Source: an uncultured Sphingomonadaceae bacterium
Lineage (GTDB): Bacteria; Pseudomonadota; Alphaproteobacteria; Sphingomonadales; Sphingomonadaceae
Assembly (NCBI GenBank): GCA_947497315.1
Contig: CANMFX010000003.1
Location: forward strand, 62,001 to 126,000
Reading direction: 5' to 3'
Length of the DNA stretch: 64,000 nt
Shown piece by piece: positions 51,263 through 60,364 of this stretch (the stretch's first letter is position 1; the number at the start of each line of letters is the position of its first letter). A model generated the notes under the pieces. That model ran no database searches and was not told where the DNA came from. It saw only the letters and a program-made list of their open reading frames with translations. Position numbers and translations under genes: made by a program.

Positions 51263-53617
51263 TTACGGCGTCGCGCGCTCAATTTCCTTGCGGAGGGAGA
51301 TGATCAGTGGACCAATCTTGGTCAGCCGCTGTTCCTCTTCATCAATGATTGCACGGAACAATGTCTTTTTGAATGCCAGCGTCTTTTCCGCGTCAGGGCG
51401 CTTGGCTTCGGGGAGGGTCGAGAGAAGGATATCAGTCATCCGCTCGGCGCCGTGGAGCCGGCCCCAAAGATAGTCATTTTCGCGATAGTTCCTGCTAAAG
51501 AACGCGCCAAAGTTATTGAACTCAATGCCTTTTAATGTTGCGGCAACACCTCCCTGACGGATCGATTTTGCATCTTCGGGAGAAATGCGGTCCACCTTGA
51601 TCGGGTCAAATTCGTCGAGACCTTCGCCTTGCAGCAGGGGCAGGGTGGCGACGTCGTAAAACGGGAAGCCGAGAAAGGCGAGCAGCATGGATCGGCGCTC
51701 CGGCTTGGGCAGCCCCGCCATCGCTTCGGCCAGCTTGGCGTCGACCAAAGCATCGGCAGAGGTGAGATCACGTGCTCTGGCCAGGCTGTCGAGCATTGCG
51801 GCCGGTGCATGCTCGGCATTCTTGGCCAGCGCCACAAAATCATCGCCCAGATATTCAATCGTTTCGCGCTCAATATAAAGGGAAAGACAGTCATATATGA
51901 CATCATGCATTTGCTCGATCACCGCATAGTCATCGGGATGCGCGCTATCCAGATCTTCGGCAAAACGCCGGGCCAGAAACCGCAGCCTGCGGATGCGATA
52001 ACCCAGATCATGCTGCCGAAAGAAATCGGCGGCAAGCTTTGACGGGCCAGCACCGCCTTTTTTGGCGATATTCTCAAAGCCGCGCTCACGCAGTTCCGCC
52101 CACAACGCCTCGCGCAATGCATGATGGTTATGGACATTGGAATCCGCCTTCGCCCGTCTCACTGTATGGGCAATGTCCTCAAGCACGGTCGCGAGTTTAA
52201 GATGACCATAGGCGCTATAGGAAAAGCCTGCGAGCTTACCGGCTTTGTCCCGTGACTTGCGTCGCCATGCAGCAAGGCGCGCCGCCGTCGGTTTGTCCAG
52301 AAACAGCGTGCGGCCGAAAATGGCTTCGACATTCTGCTCGACCTCTCCGCGCAGATTATCGGTAATTTGCCGCATCTGGATAATCCGGTTCGACCGCCGT
52401 GATATGTCATCAAGATTGTCGCGGATCGGTTGCTCTCGCGGAATATTGGATATCGCCCCGAATATGGTCGAGAAGAAGCCGGGGAGGTTTTCGTCCTCTG
52501 CTTCTTGCGCGGCCTGAAGCCGTTGCAACGCCCGGTCGCTTTTGGCGACATCCAGGTCCGGTCTTGGGTCGATATAGACAAAACGTCGATCCACCTCCCG
52601 CTTCGCTGGCCGGTTTTTCAAAGCTTCAATGGCCTGCGCAAAGGGGGCGTTCGCTAAAACGGAACCATCAATCAGCACCGTATCATTGGCGGTGCCAGCC
52701 CGGCTTTGATTGGGCAATATCCGCCTTAGAAAACGTGACCGATTGGTCCAGACCTGATCGCGGTCGGATAGAACATTGTCCAATTCTGTAACCGTGAACG
52801 GCGGGAAAGCGCCCGGGAAGCTGGCTGTTGCCCGGCCGGCAAAGACCAGTTCGGCGGGATCAGCGATATCGCTGCCCGGCTTGCCCCGCGTGGAAAAACT
52901 GATGGTGATGCGGTGCTCCATCTCCAAAGCCTCTGGCGGGCTATGGAGTTGCAGTTTTTCCGGATGACCGACAAAGTCAGTCACGGTGACAAATAAATCA
53001 AGCGGTTGCCCCGGCGGTAGCAATTTGGGACCGCGCTTGGTCTTCTTCATGGTCGCCAGGGCGTCCATGATCAGGCCGGAGAATATCTTTCCGCCAAATG
53101 GAGGTGCAAACCAGCGTGCCCGCACGAAGCGGGACAGCTTCATTTTCACTTCTTCGCGCGCTTCCTTGGAAACCGTCTGTTCCACCGCGCCGCCTTTACG
53201 GCCAAGTGCCATCCAGGCAATGGGCTCCGCCCAGAATTTGGAGAAACGTGACAGGGGCCGCGCATCGGGATCCAGCAGTGTATCGACATCGGCTGTTTCC
53301 AGCCACATATCGGTCAGCGGTTCGAGGGATTCCCCTGATATGATGGCTTGCGACAGGAATATGCCGTTAATCCCACCCGCGCTGGCACCTGCGATAATGT
53401 CGGGCAGCACCCGCAATTTGACAGTGCTTTCCTGCTCTATCCACTCCAATATGTCGTAATAGGTACCGCGACTGCAGCTATCGTTTTTCTGGCCGTCATG
53501 AAAATCCCGGCTGGCCTTGGCAAGCTTCCAGATTTCCTTGGTGATGCCATGCATGTAAATGGCGAGGCTAACGCCGCCATAGCAGATCAGGGCCAGTCGG
53601 AGTTCTTTTTGCCGCAT
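51263..53617 (-). CDS. Patatin-like phospholipase-type protein
   Basis: This 784-residue protein has an N-terminal patatin domain (residues 1 to about 330). The oxyanion loop lies in CYGGVSLAIYMHG, the nucleophile is the Ser of GASAGG, and the catalytic Asp lies in LIDGSVLANAPF. The remaining 450 residues are mainly helical, with no motif I can name beyond resemblance to DUF3376-containing patatin proteins. It may hydrolyse membrane lipids. There is no signal peptide. It is convergent with the MBL gene, 16 bp apart. Confidence 0.82.
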   Translation of the reverse strand: MRQKELRLALICYGGVSLAIYMHGITKEIWKLAKASRDFHDGQKNDSCSRGTYYDILEWIEQESTVKLRVLPDIIAGASAGGINGIFLSQAIISGESLEPLTDMWLETADVDTLLDPDARPLSRFSKFWAEPIAWMALGRKGGAVEQTVSKEAREEVKMKLSRFVRARWFAPPFGGKIFSGLIMDALATMKKTKRGPKLLPPGQPLDLFVTVTDFVGHPEKLQLHSPPEALEMEHRITISFSTRGKPGSDIADPAELVFAGRATASFPGAFPPFTVTELDNVLSDRDQVWTNRSRFLRRILPNQSRAGTANDTVLIDGSVLANAPFAQAIEALKNRPAKREVDRRFVYIDPRPDLDVAKSDRALQRLQAAQEAEDENLPGFFSTIFGAISNIPREQPIRDNLDDISRRSNRIIQMRQITDNLRGEVEQNVEAIFGRTLFLDKPTAARLAAWRRKSRDKAGKLAGFSYSAYGHLKLATVLEDIAHTVRRAKADSNVHNHHALREALWAELRERGFENIAKKGGAGPSKLAADFFRQHDLGYRIRRLRFLARRFAEDLDSAHPDDYAVIEQMHDVIYDCLSLYIERETIEYLGDDFVALAKNAEHAPAAMLDSLARARDLTSADALVDAKLAEAMAGLPKPERRSMLLAFLGFPFYDVATLPLLQGEGLDEFDPIKVDRISPEDAKSIRQGGVAATLKGIEFNNFGAFFSRNYRENDYLWGRLHGAERMTDILLSTLPEAKRPDAEKTLAFKKTLFRAIIDEEEQRLTKIGPLIISLRKEIERATP

Positions 53618-53673
53618 GATTTTTCACTACAGGATGGCAGGGAGTGTGCAAGCGTGGAATTGGACCAATATCG

Positions 53674-54270
53674 CTAGACCGCCCAACGATAATGACCTGT
53701 GATTGGCCACGCAAAGAGCCGGTCTTCTTCGCGGGTGCCCCGTCCGACATTGTGGATCAGCAGCGGGCGGCTTCGCAGTTTGCGATCCGAAACAATCCCG
53801 CAATGGGCGAGCCTGCCGTCAATAATGCTCGTGACGATATCACCGGGCAGCCAGTCTTCAGGGTCTTTTGAAAATGGCTCGACCGCGCCTTGCCGTTTGA
53901 AGAAGGTACGCATGTTCGGGACGCGGCGATGGTCGATATTCCGATCAGTCGTCTTCAGACCCCAGATTTTGGGATAGGCCGAAAATGCCTTCTTCATGTC
54001 CAGATGGATGAGTTTTTGCAGATCCAGATCAAGGCCATCGCGATAGGCGCGGATGATGACATCGGTGCACGCACCAGATTTGCGAGGAAAATCTCCGTCA
54101 GGATAGCCGATGCCGTGATAAGCTTGGCTGTAAATGGTGGTGATACCAACCTGGCTGCGTGCCGCCCGAACCAGTTTTGTCGCGCGGTCCAGCGGTTTCG
54201 CCTTCAGTGACGGGGGCAGAAGCAGGCTGACACCAGCTGCCGCGACGATTTGCCTTCGGGAAATTTTCAT
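53674..54270 (-). CDS. DUF1287 family protein with twin-arginine-like signal
   Basis: The 198-residue protein begins with a signal containing SRRQIVAAAG, which fits a Tat motif, followed by a hydrophobic core. The body has GACTDVIIRAYRDGLDLDLQ, the Cys-Thr-Asp hallmark of DUF1287 (a NlpC/P60-like fold), and a His in DGRLAHCGIVSD. Its role is unknown but may involve the cell wall. I chose ATG 54270 because longer starts up to 54360 would run into radA. It lies 56 bp upstream of the patatin gene on the same strand. Confidence 0.8.
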   Translation of the reverse strand: MKISRRQIVAAAGVSLLLPPSLKAKPLDRATKLVRAARSQVGITTIYSQAYHGIGYPDGDFPRKSGACTDVIIRAYRDGLDLDLQKLIHLDMKKAFSAYPKIWGLKTTDRNIDHRRVPNMRTFFKRQGAVEPFSKDPEDWLPGDIVTSIIDGRLAHCGIVSDRKLRSRPLLIHNVGRGTREEDRLFAWPITGHYRWAV

Positions 54271-54352
54271 CCTGAAAACATGCATTTGGATGCGTGAATC
54301 CTGAATGAATGAAAAGGCTGGTGTTCCGTATTTGTTCTGATAGATAGCTCTT

Positions 54353-55717
54353 ATGGCCAAACCGAAGAAAAAATATGTCTGTCAGGAATGTGGCTCGATT
54401 TCCCATCGCTGGCAGGGACAATGCGTGGATTGTGGGGAGTGGAATACGCTGGTTGAAGAGGTCGGGGATACGGTATTTGCGGCCAAGCATAACTTGCAGA
54501 GCGGGGGCAGGGAGGTTCGGCTGGTCGGCCTCGACAGCGATATCGCCTTGCCCGAGCGCAAGCTGACTGGAATAGCGGAATTTGACCGGGCTATAGGCGG
54601 CGGCCTTGTGGCTGGATCGGCAACGCTGATGGGCGGCGATCCGGGAATTGGTAAATCAACTTTGCTCCTGCAGGTTTCTGCCCGGTTGGCCGAGGCTGGC
54701 CTTTCGGTAGCCTATATTTCCGGCGAGGAAGCTGCGGACCAGGTTCGGCTGCGTGCCCGGCGGCTGGGCTTGGGGAAGGCGCCTGTGAAGCTGGCTTCCG
54801 CAACATCGGTTCGCGACATACTGACCACGCTAGGAAAAGATGCGCCGGATTTTGTGGTGATTGATTCGATACAAACCATGCATAGCGATTTGATTGAAGG
54901 CGCGCCCGGAACCGTCAGTCAGGTGCGGGCATCGGCGCAGGAACTCATCAAATTTGCCAAGGAACACGGCACGATGATCATGCTCGTCGGGCATGTGACG
55001 AAAGACGGTAATATCGCCGGACCTCGTGTATTGGAGCACATGGTCGATACGGTAATGAGCTTTGAGGGCGAACGCAGCCATCAATATCGGATATTGCGGT
55101 CGATCAAAAATCGTTTTGGCGGCACTGATGAAATTGGTGTGTTCGCGATGGAGGAAATGGGCCTTAGCGAGGTCCAGAATCCATCAGCGCTGTTTTTAAC
55201 AGATCGTAGCGAAGAAGTGACGGGCGCCACTGTCTTTCCGGCTCTGGAGGGAACACGGCCGGTTCTGGTCGAAATCCAGGCGCTTACGGTTCGCTTGGCC
55301 AGTGGTGCTACTCCGCGGCGTTCCGTTGTTGGGTGGGATAGCTCTCGCCTCGCAATGATATTGGCGGTGCTCGAAGCGCGTTGCGGGTTAAGTTTTTCGG
55401 GCGCGGAAGTATATCTGAATGTGGCCGGGGGATACCGCCTGACTGATCCCGCAGCCGATTTGGCCGTCGCAGCGGCGCTGATTTCCGCCCATGCCGAAAA
55501 ACCAATGCCAAGCGATGCTGTGATCTTTGGAGAGATCGCACTCTCTGGAGAGATTCGGGCAGTATCCAACACACCAATGCGGTTGAAGGAGGCTTCGAAA
55601 CTCGGCTTCGGTAGGGCCCTGATACCCGCATCCAAAGACAGCTCTGCTCCGGGTGTGAATTGTGTGAACTTTGCGAAGCTTGCCAATCTCGTTGACCATA
55701 TGCTTGGCCGCGATTAG
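54353..55717 (+). CDS. radA: DNA repair protein RadA
   Basis: RadA is a RecA-like helicase that drives branch migration in recombinational repair. The 454 residues contain the four-Cys zinc finger (CQECG with CVDCGEW), Walker A GGDPGIGKSTLL, the RadA-specific KNRFG motif and a C-terminal Lon-protease-like domain. The length is typical. It opens the run radA-cvpA-NifU-like-KefC-like. Confidence 0.96.
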   Translation: MAKPKKKYVCQECGSISHRWQGQCVDCGEWNTLVEEVGDTVFAAKHNLQSGGREVRLVGLDSDIALPERKLTGIAEFDRAIGGGLVAGSATLMGGDPGIGKSTLLLQVSARLAEAGLSVAYISGEEAADQVRLRARRLGLGKAPVKLASATSVRDILTTLGKDAPDFVVIDSIQTMHSDLIEGAPGTVSQVRASAQELIKFAKEHGTMIMLVGHVTKDGNIAGPRVLEHMVDTVMSFEGERSHQYRILRSIKNRFGGTDEIGVFAMEEMGLSEVQNPSALFLTDRSEEVTGATVFPALEGTRPVLVEIQALTVRLASGATPRRSVVGWDSSRLAMILAVLEARCGLSFSGAEVYLNVAGGYRLTDPAADLAVAAALISAHAEKPMPSDAVIFGEIALSGEIRAVSNTPMRLKEASKLGFGRALIPASKDSSAPGVNCVNFAKLANLVDHMLGRD

Positions 55718-55726
55718 CTAGTCTTC

Positions 55727-56239
55727 ATGACTGGTTTGGATATTTTTGTATTGGCGTTGATGGGCGGCGCGGCAGTGCTAGGTTTTCTGCGCGGATTTGT
55801 GCAGGAAACGCTGTCTCTCATTGCTTGGGTGCTGGTTATCTTCGCCGTCCGGTTCTTGCATACCCCTGTTACGGATTTCCTGATCGCGCCAATTGGTAAT
55901 GACGGCGGAGCGGCAGTATTGGCTTTTTGCGCGATTGTGATTGTCACCTATGCTTTGGGTCGCTGGCTCGCCAAGTCTGTTGGGCGCAAATCACGCAAAT
56001 CACTGCTTGGTCCGATTGACCGTGTGCTTGGCTTTGGATTTGGTATGATCAAGGGGCTGATCGGGGCAACCTTGGCGTATCTGCTGGTGGTGTTGGTTTA
56101 TGACAGCATCTATGGTGCAGCAGAGGCGCGGCCTGAATGGATTGCCGATAGCCGCACTTACCCATTGCTTAATGCCAGCGGTGATGCTCTGGTTCAATTC
56201 GTTGAGGAGCAGCGCGAAATGGCGGAAGTAGAAGAATGA
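55727..56239 (+). CDS. cvpA: CvpA family membrane protein
   Basis: This 170-residue protein has four hydrophobic segments. The family N-terminus TGLDIFVLALMGGAAVLGFL and the GFVQETLSLIAWVLVIFAV helix support CvpA, a conserved inner-membrane protein first linked to colicin V production and later to envelope stress. It lies 9 bp after radA and overlaps the next gene by ATGA. Confidence 0.88.
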   Translation: MTGLDIFVLALMGGAAVLGFLRGFVQETLSLIAWVLVIFAVRFLHTPVTDFLIAPIGNDGGAAVLAFCAIVIVTYALGRWLAKSVGRKSRKSLLGPIDRVLGFGFGMIKGLIGATLAYLLVVLVYDSIYGAAEARPEWIADSRTYPLLNASGDALVQFVEEQREMAEVEE

Positions 56240-56676
56240 GCGACGCGCTTTATACACGGGATATATTGCGTCTGGCGGTTTCCATCCCGCATCAATCGCG
56301 GCTGGAAGAGCCCGATGGCACGGCGGAGGTCCGTTCGCGTGCATGCGGAAGCCGAGTGGCTGCCGATATCATCTTGTCTGAAGACCGATCTATTGCGCAA
56401 TTGGGAATAGAGGTAAATGCGTGTGCATTGGGGCAGGCTTCCACTGCCATTGTCGGGACGGAAGCGATTGGCAAGTCTGCAAAAGATATTGCGGTCGCAA
56501 GAGATCATCTGTCCGGTTTTCTGAGTGGTTTTCACGATGATCCCGGTCCGTGGGATAACATGGATCATCTTCGGGCCGCGAAAGATCATCCTGGACGACA
56601 TGCTGCGATTTTATTGCCTTTTGATGCTATCCTTGCTGCCTTTAAATCGGCTGCAAATGCCAGCGAGGCGGCATAG
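56236..56676 (+). CDS. NifU/IscU-like iron-sulfur scaffold protein with two Cys ligands
   Basis: This 146-residue protein matches the IscU/NifU-N fold. The first ligand Cys is in RACGSRVAAD and the second in NACALGQAS. At the site of the third Cys the sequence reads GRHAAILLPFDA, so the usual HC pair has His but no Cys. A role in cluster assembly is likely but may be altered. It is coupled to cvpA by ATGA and sits 2 bp before the antiporter gene. Confidence 0.75.
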   Translation: MSDALYTRDILRLAVSIPHQSRLEEPDGTAEVRSRACGSRVAADIILSEDRSIAQLGIEVNACALGQASTAIVGTEAIGKSAKDIAVARDHLSGFLSGFHDDPGPWDNMDHLRAAKDHPGRHAAILLPFDAILAAFKSAANASEAA

Positions 56677-56678
56677 GG

Positions 56679-58451
56679 ATGGAGGGGGCAGAAGCACATA
56701 TGGGTGATCTGCTTGTAGGCGGTTTCATCATGCTCGGCGCCGCATTGCTTTTGGTGCTTTTGTTCCGCAAGTTCGGGATAGGTGCTGTTCTGGGCTATCT
56801 GATCGCCGGTATCTTGATCGGACCGCAAGGTTTCGGACTGATCAGTGAGGGTGAGACGATCCTCGAATTTTCCGAAATCGGGATCATCCTGCTGCTATTC
56901 CTTGTTGGGCTGGAACTGGCGCCTGCGCGTCTTATGCGGCTGCGCAAGGCGATATTCGGTCTTGGGATGAGCCAGGTTGTTTTTTGCGGAATTGCGCTGT
57001 TCCTGTTGATCATGGCGACGACAAACTTCACTTTTGGAGCCGCTATTGCACTTGGCTTGCCGCTCGCACTGTCATCGACAGCGCAGGTGCTGCCGATGCT
57101 GCAGTCCTCCGGAAGGTTGAATACGCCAACCGGTGAAAAAGCATTCTCGATCCTGCTGTTTCAGGATTTGTCGATCATCCCGCTGCTGACAATTATCGGC
57201 GTATTGTCCAGGGCACCGGCAGAACCCGGAGCATTATCCGGCTGGATGACCGCCATTCTGGGCGTTGTCGCGATTGGCGGATTGATACTGGCCGGGCGAT
57301 ATGTGCTGCAACCCGCCTTGGAACTGATCGGCAAGATTGCCGAGCGGGAATTGTTCATTGTGGCCGGACTGGTTGCGGTTTTTGGCAGTGCCGCATTAAT
57401 GGAACTAATCGGCCTCTCGCCTGCTCTCGGAGCCTTCATTGCTGGCGTAATGCTGGCCAATTCCCCGTATCGCCACGAACTGGAAGCGGATATTGATCCC
57501 TTCCGATCCTTGCTTCTGGGACTGTTCTTTCTGGCTGTGGGGATGATGCTGGATGTCGGCGTGATCGCAGAGAATACCGCTTTTGTGTTCGGTGCGGCCA
57601 TTGCACTGGTTGTGACAAAAATTGTCATCATATTCTGTCTGGGCAAACTGTTCGGCATGGATACTTTGCCTGCATTGGGCATGGGCATGTTGCTCAGTCA
57701 GGGCGGTGAATTTGGTTTCGTGCTATTTGCCGAAGCCGAAAAAGCGCTGCTTATCCAGTCGGAAGCCAGCAGTCTTTTTGGTGCTGTGATTACGGTTTCG
57801 ATGGCAACAACACCCCTGCTTATGCTGATTGTAGAGCGTTTTAATGTTGCGCGGACAGAAGGCGATGTCGATCTGGACGATCCCTCTCAGGCAGGCCAGG
57901 CTTCTGCGATTGTGGTGGGTCATGGCCGGTTCGGGCAGACAGTCGCCCAGATGCTCAGCGGGGCCAATATTCCGGTTACAATCATCGATATCAAGCCGCA
58001 GCAAATCGGGGTTAGCCAAAAGTTCGGCCGCAAGGTTTTCTATGGCGACGGTACCCGGGTTGATCTGTTGCGAGGAGCGGGGGCCGATCAATGTGCAGCG
58101 ATTGTTTTTTGTATAGATGGCAAGGTGCTGAATGCCGAATGTCTTGACGCGATAAAGATGTCCTTCCCCGAAGCAAAGCTGTTCGTACGTGCTTATGATC
58201 GGGTTCATTTGCTGGAGGTCAAAAAGGCCGGTCTCGACGGTGTAAAGCGTGAGGTCTTTGAATCGGCAATCCATTTGGCGCGTCAGACTATGACGGCGAT
58301 CGACGTGGATGAATCGCTAATCGACGAAGTGGACCGAGAGTTTCGGCAACTGGATTGCGATCGGCTGGAAGCGCAGCGCGCTGCCGGAGACATGCTTGCT
58401 GGCAGGCATTTGGGTTTTGGAATTACCGGCGCAAACAAGGGCGGTGACTAG
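56679..58451 (+). CDS. CPA2-type cation/proton antiporter (KefB/KefC-like)
   Basis: This 590-residue protein has about 12 membrane helices, with the N-terminal FGIGAVLGYLIAGILIGPQG typical of CPA2. A cytoplasmic RCK/TrkA-N domain follows from about residue 405, with the nucleotide loop VVGHGRFGQTVAQML. It probably exchanges potassium or sodium for protons under redox or ligand control; no KefF/KefG partner is nearby. ATG 56679 lies 2 bp after the NifU-like gene. A second ATG at 56700, with GGAGGGGG upstream, is an alternative. Confidence 0.88.
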   Translation: MEGAEAHMGDLLVGGFIMLGAALLLVLLFRKFGIGAVLGYLIAGILIGPQGFGLISEGETILEFSEIGIILLLFLVGLELAPARLMRLRKAIFGLGMSQVVFCGIALFLLIMATTNFTFGAAIALGLPLALSSTAQVLPMLQSSGRLNTPTGEKAFSILLFQDLSIIPLLTIIGVLSRAPAEPGALSGWMTAILGVVAIGGLILAGRYVLQPALELIGKIAERELFIVAGLVAVFGSAALMELIGLSPALGAFIAGVMLANSPYRHELEADIDPFRSLLLGLFFLAVGMMLDVGVIAENTAFVFGAAIALVVTKIVIIFCLGKLFGMDTLPALGMGMLLSQGGEFGFVLFAEAEKALLIQSEASSLFGAVITVSMATTPLLMLIVERFNVARTEGDVDLDDPSQAGQASAIVVGHGRFGQTVAQMLSGANIPVTIIDIKPQQIGVSQKFGRKVFYGDGTRVDLLRGAGADQCAAIVFCIDGKVLNAECLDAIKMSFPEAKLFVRAYDRVHLLEVKKAGLDGVKREVFESAIHLARQTMTAIDVDESLIDEVDREFRQLDCDRLEAQRAAGDMLAGRHLGFGITGANKGGD

Positions 58452-58460
58452 CAAGCGAAT

Positions 58461-59561
58461 TCAATCTGCCAGATCGAGAAACGTCGCAACGTCATCCAAA
58501 TCAACATCATCGGCGAGATAGGTTTGCCCGATACCGTTGACCAATAGAAAGGGCAGGTTCCCGGCCGTCATTTTCTTGTCATGCAGCATATGCTGAACCA
58601 GCTGTTGGCCCGCAGCCTTGATCGAAGCGCTTTTCAGGCTATGCGGTAGTCCTGCACTTTTCAGATGGCTTTCGACGCGCCGCGCGTCGGACTCGTCACA
58701 ATGGCCGCGTCTGACGGAGTAGTGAAAGGCCAGCGCCATTCCGGCGGCCACCGCTTCGCCGTGTACCAGTTCGCTCGAATAGCCGGTTTCCGCTTCCAGC
58801 GCATGTCCGAACGTATGACCGAGGTTGAGCAGCGCCCGGCGCCCGCTGAGCTCTTTCTCGTCTTCTGCGACGATATTTGCTTTCGCCTGAACGCTTTTGG
58901 TTATCGCGTAACTTAAGGCTTCGGGATCACGGCGTAACAACGCCGCCCCATTTTGCTCACACCACGCGAAAAAAGGAGCGTTATCTATCAGGCCATATTT
59001 GATGACCTCCGCATAGCCTGCGCGCAATTCACGGTCCGGCAAACTATCCAGCACCAACGGGTCAATGAGAACAAATTTCGGCTGGTTAAACCGTCCGATC
59101 AGGTTCTTTCCCGCCCGGCTGTTAATCGCAGTCTTGCCGCCGACGCTGCTGTCTACCTGTGCGAGCAAGCTTGTGGGGATCTGGATAAAGTGACAGCCTC
59201 GTTTCAGGATGGCTGCCGCAAACCCCGTCAGGTCACCGATGACGCCTCCGCCAAGGGCGACAAGCGTATCCGATCGCTCCGCACCTTCGGCCAATAGCCA
59301 GTCGGTAAGCTGCTCAAGTCCTGCCCAGCTTTTTGTATGTTCGCCGGCCGGAAGCACATGATGAAGCATCTTAACGCCGGATTTCCGCAAATCGGCTTGC
59401 AACGGTTCGAGCCATTTGATCGCGACATTGGCGTCGGTGACGAGGAAGATCCTGTCGTTGCTGATATGAGGTGCGAGATGAAGGGAGGGAGTGTTCAGCG
59501 CGCCGGGCTCGACAAGGATATCATATCCATTGCCAGCAAGATTAACGGCTATACGGTTCAT
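58461..59561 (-). CDS. aroB: 3-dehydroquinate synthase
   Basis: The second enzyme of the shikimate pathway makes 3-dehydroquinate from DAHP using NAD and a metal ion. The 366-residue sequence shows the NAD loop ALGGGVIGDLTGFAA, the substrate and metal residues in QVDSSVGGKTAINS, and the LNLGHTFGHALE motif with its metal-binding His. It overlaps aroK upstream by ATGA and is convergent with the antiporter gene, 9 bp away. Confidence 0.96.
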   Translation of the reverse strand: MNRIAVNLAGNGYDILVEPGALNTPSLHLAPHISNDRIFLVTDANVAIKWLEPLQADLRKSGVKMLHHVLPAGEHTKSWAGLEQLTDWLLAEGAERSDTLVALGGGVIGDLTGFAAAILKRGCHFIQIPTSLLAQVDSSVGGKTAINSRAGKNLIGRFNQPKFVLIDPLVLDSLPDRELRAGYAEVIKYGLIDNAPFFAWCEQNGAALLRRDPEALSYAITKSVQAKANIVAEDEKELSGRRALLNLGHTFGHALEAETGYSSELVHGEAVAAGMALAFHYSVRRGHCDESDARRVESHLKSAGLPHSLKSASIKAAGQQLVQHMLHDKKMTAGNLPFLLVNGIGQTYLADDVDLDDVATFLDLAD

Positions 59562-60133
59562 TTATGCAGTACCTTGATGATATTTTCGACGGTCAGATCA
59601 TGCGGCGCGTCGTTGCCGGTTACGTGATGATGGGCCAGCGCGTAGACTGGATTTCTTTTGGCGGCCAGATCGCGCAATATTGTCTCGGGATCACCGCTTC
59701 TCAACAATGGCCTGGTGTCGCGGCGGGCAACGCGCTTCACCAATATGTCAATATCTGCATCGAGCCAGATCGCCGTTGCTTTTGATAAAATCAGCTCACG
59801 GGTTTCTTCGTTCATAAACGCCCCGCCGCCTGTGGCGATGACTTGTCGGCCGTCCTCCATAAGACGCGCAATGACCCGCCTTTCACCATCACGGAAATAG
59901 TCTTCGCCAAACCGATCGAAAATTTCCGAGACCTTGAGGTCGGCTGCTTTTTCGATCTCTTCATCAGCATCAACAAATGGCAAATTCAGCCTTTTCGCCA
60001 ATCTGCGTCCGACGGTTGTCTTACCAACACCCATTAAGCCGATCAAAACCAGAGGTTTTTCGATTAATATGCCACACTCTTCACCGGATTCTTCGGTGGA
60101 TCGGTCAAAAGGGTCTTTCATGTTTTTGTCCAT
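59558..60133 (-). CDS. aroK: Shikimate kinase
   Basis: This enzyme phosphorylates shikimate. The Walker A loop GLMGVGKTTVGRRLA, the VDADEEIEKAADL shikimate-binding segment, the GGGAFMNEETREL motif and the lid RRDTRPLLR are all present. The 191 residues include a 24-residue acidic N-terminal extension. Start candidates are ATG 60133 and ATG 60121. It is coupled to aroB, the common shikimate pair. Confidence 0.95.
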   Translation of the reverse strand: MDKNMKDPFDRSTEESGEECGILIEKPLVLIGLMGVGKTTVGRRLAKRLNLPFVDADEEIEKAADLKVSEIFDRFGEDYFRDGERRVIARLMEDGRQVIATGGGAFMNEETRELILSKATAIWLDADIDILVKRVARRDTRPLLRSGDPETILRDLAAKRNPVYALAHHHVTGNDAPHDLTVENIIKVLHK

Positions 60134-60226
60134 TGAGGCAAAGGCTATACAGAGGATGGTGGTGAGTGCAAAACCCAATGCGCCTGCGCCTGTAAATTTG
60201 GTAAAAAGAAAGATATTGGAACAAAG

Positions 60227-60361
60227 ATGCCGCGTAACTTGGTTTTTCTGATCATCTTTCTGGTCACCATTATCGGAGCGATGTTCCTTTTGGCATCTAT
60301 GGATGTCGAACAAGACGTGAAACCGGTCGAAAAACCGGTGATTGGCGGAGAATTGAATTAA
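60227..60361 (+). CDS. Small membrane protein, 44 residues
   Basis: ATG 60227, preceded by TTGGAAC, opens a 44-codon frame. One hydrophobic helix covers about residues 5-24, followed by a charged, Pro/Val-rich tail (DVEQDVKPVEKPVIGG). The stop is 3 bp before the large exported-protein gene, so it is likely co-translated with it. It is divergent from aroK. I do not recognise a family; the architecture is that of a small anchored protein with the tail outside the membrane. Confidence 0.6.
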   Translation: MPRNLVFLIIFLVTIIGAMFLLASMDVEQDVKPVEKPVIGGELN

Positions 60362-60364
60362 GCG

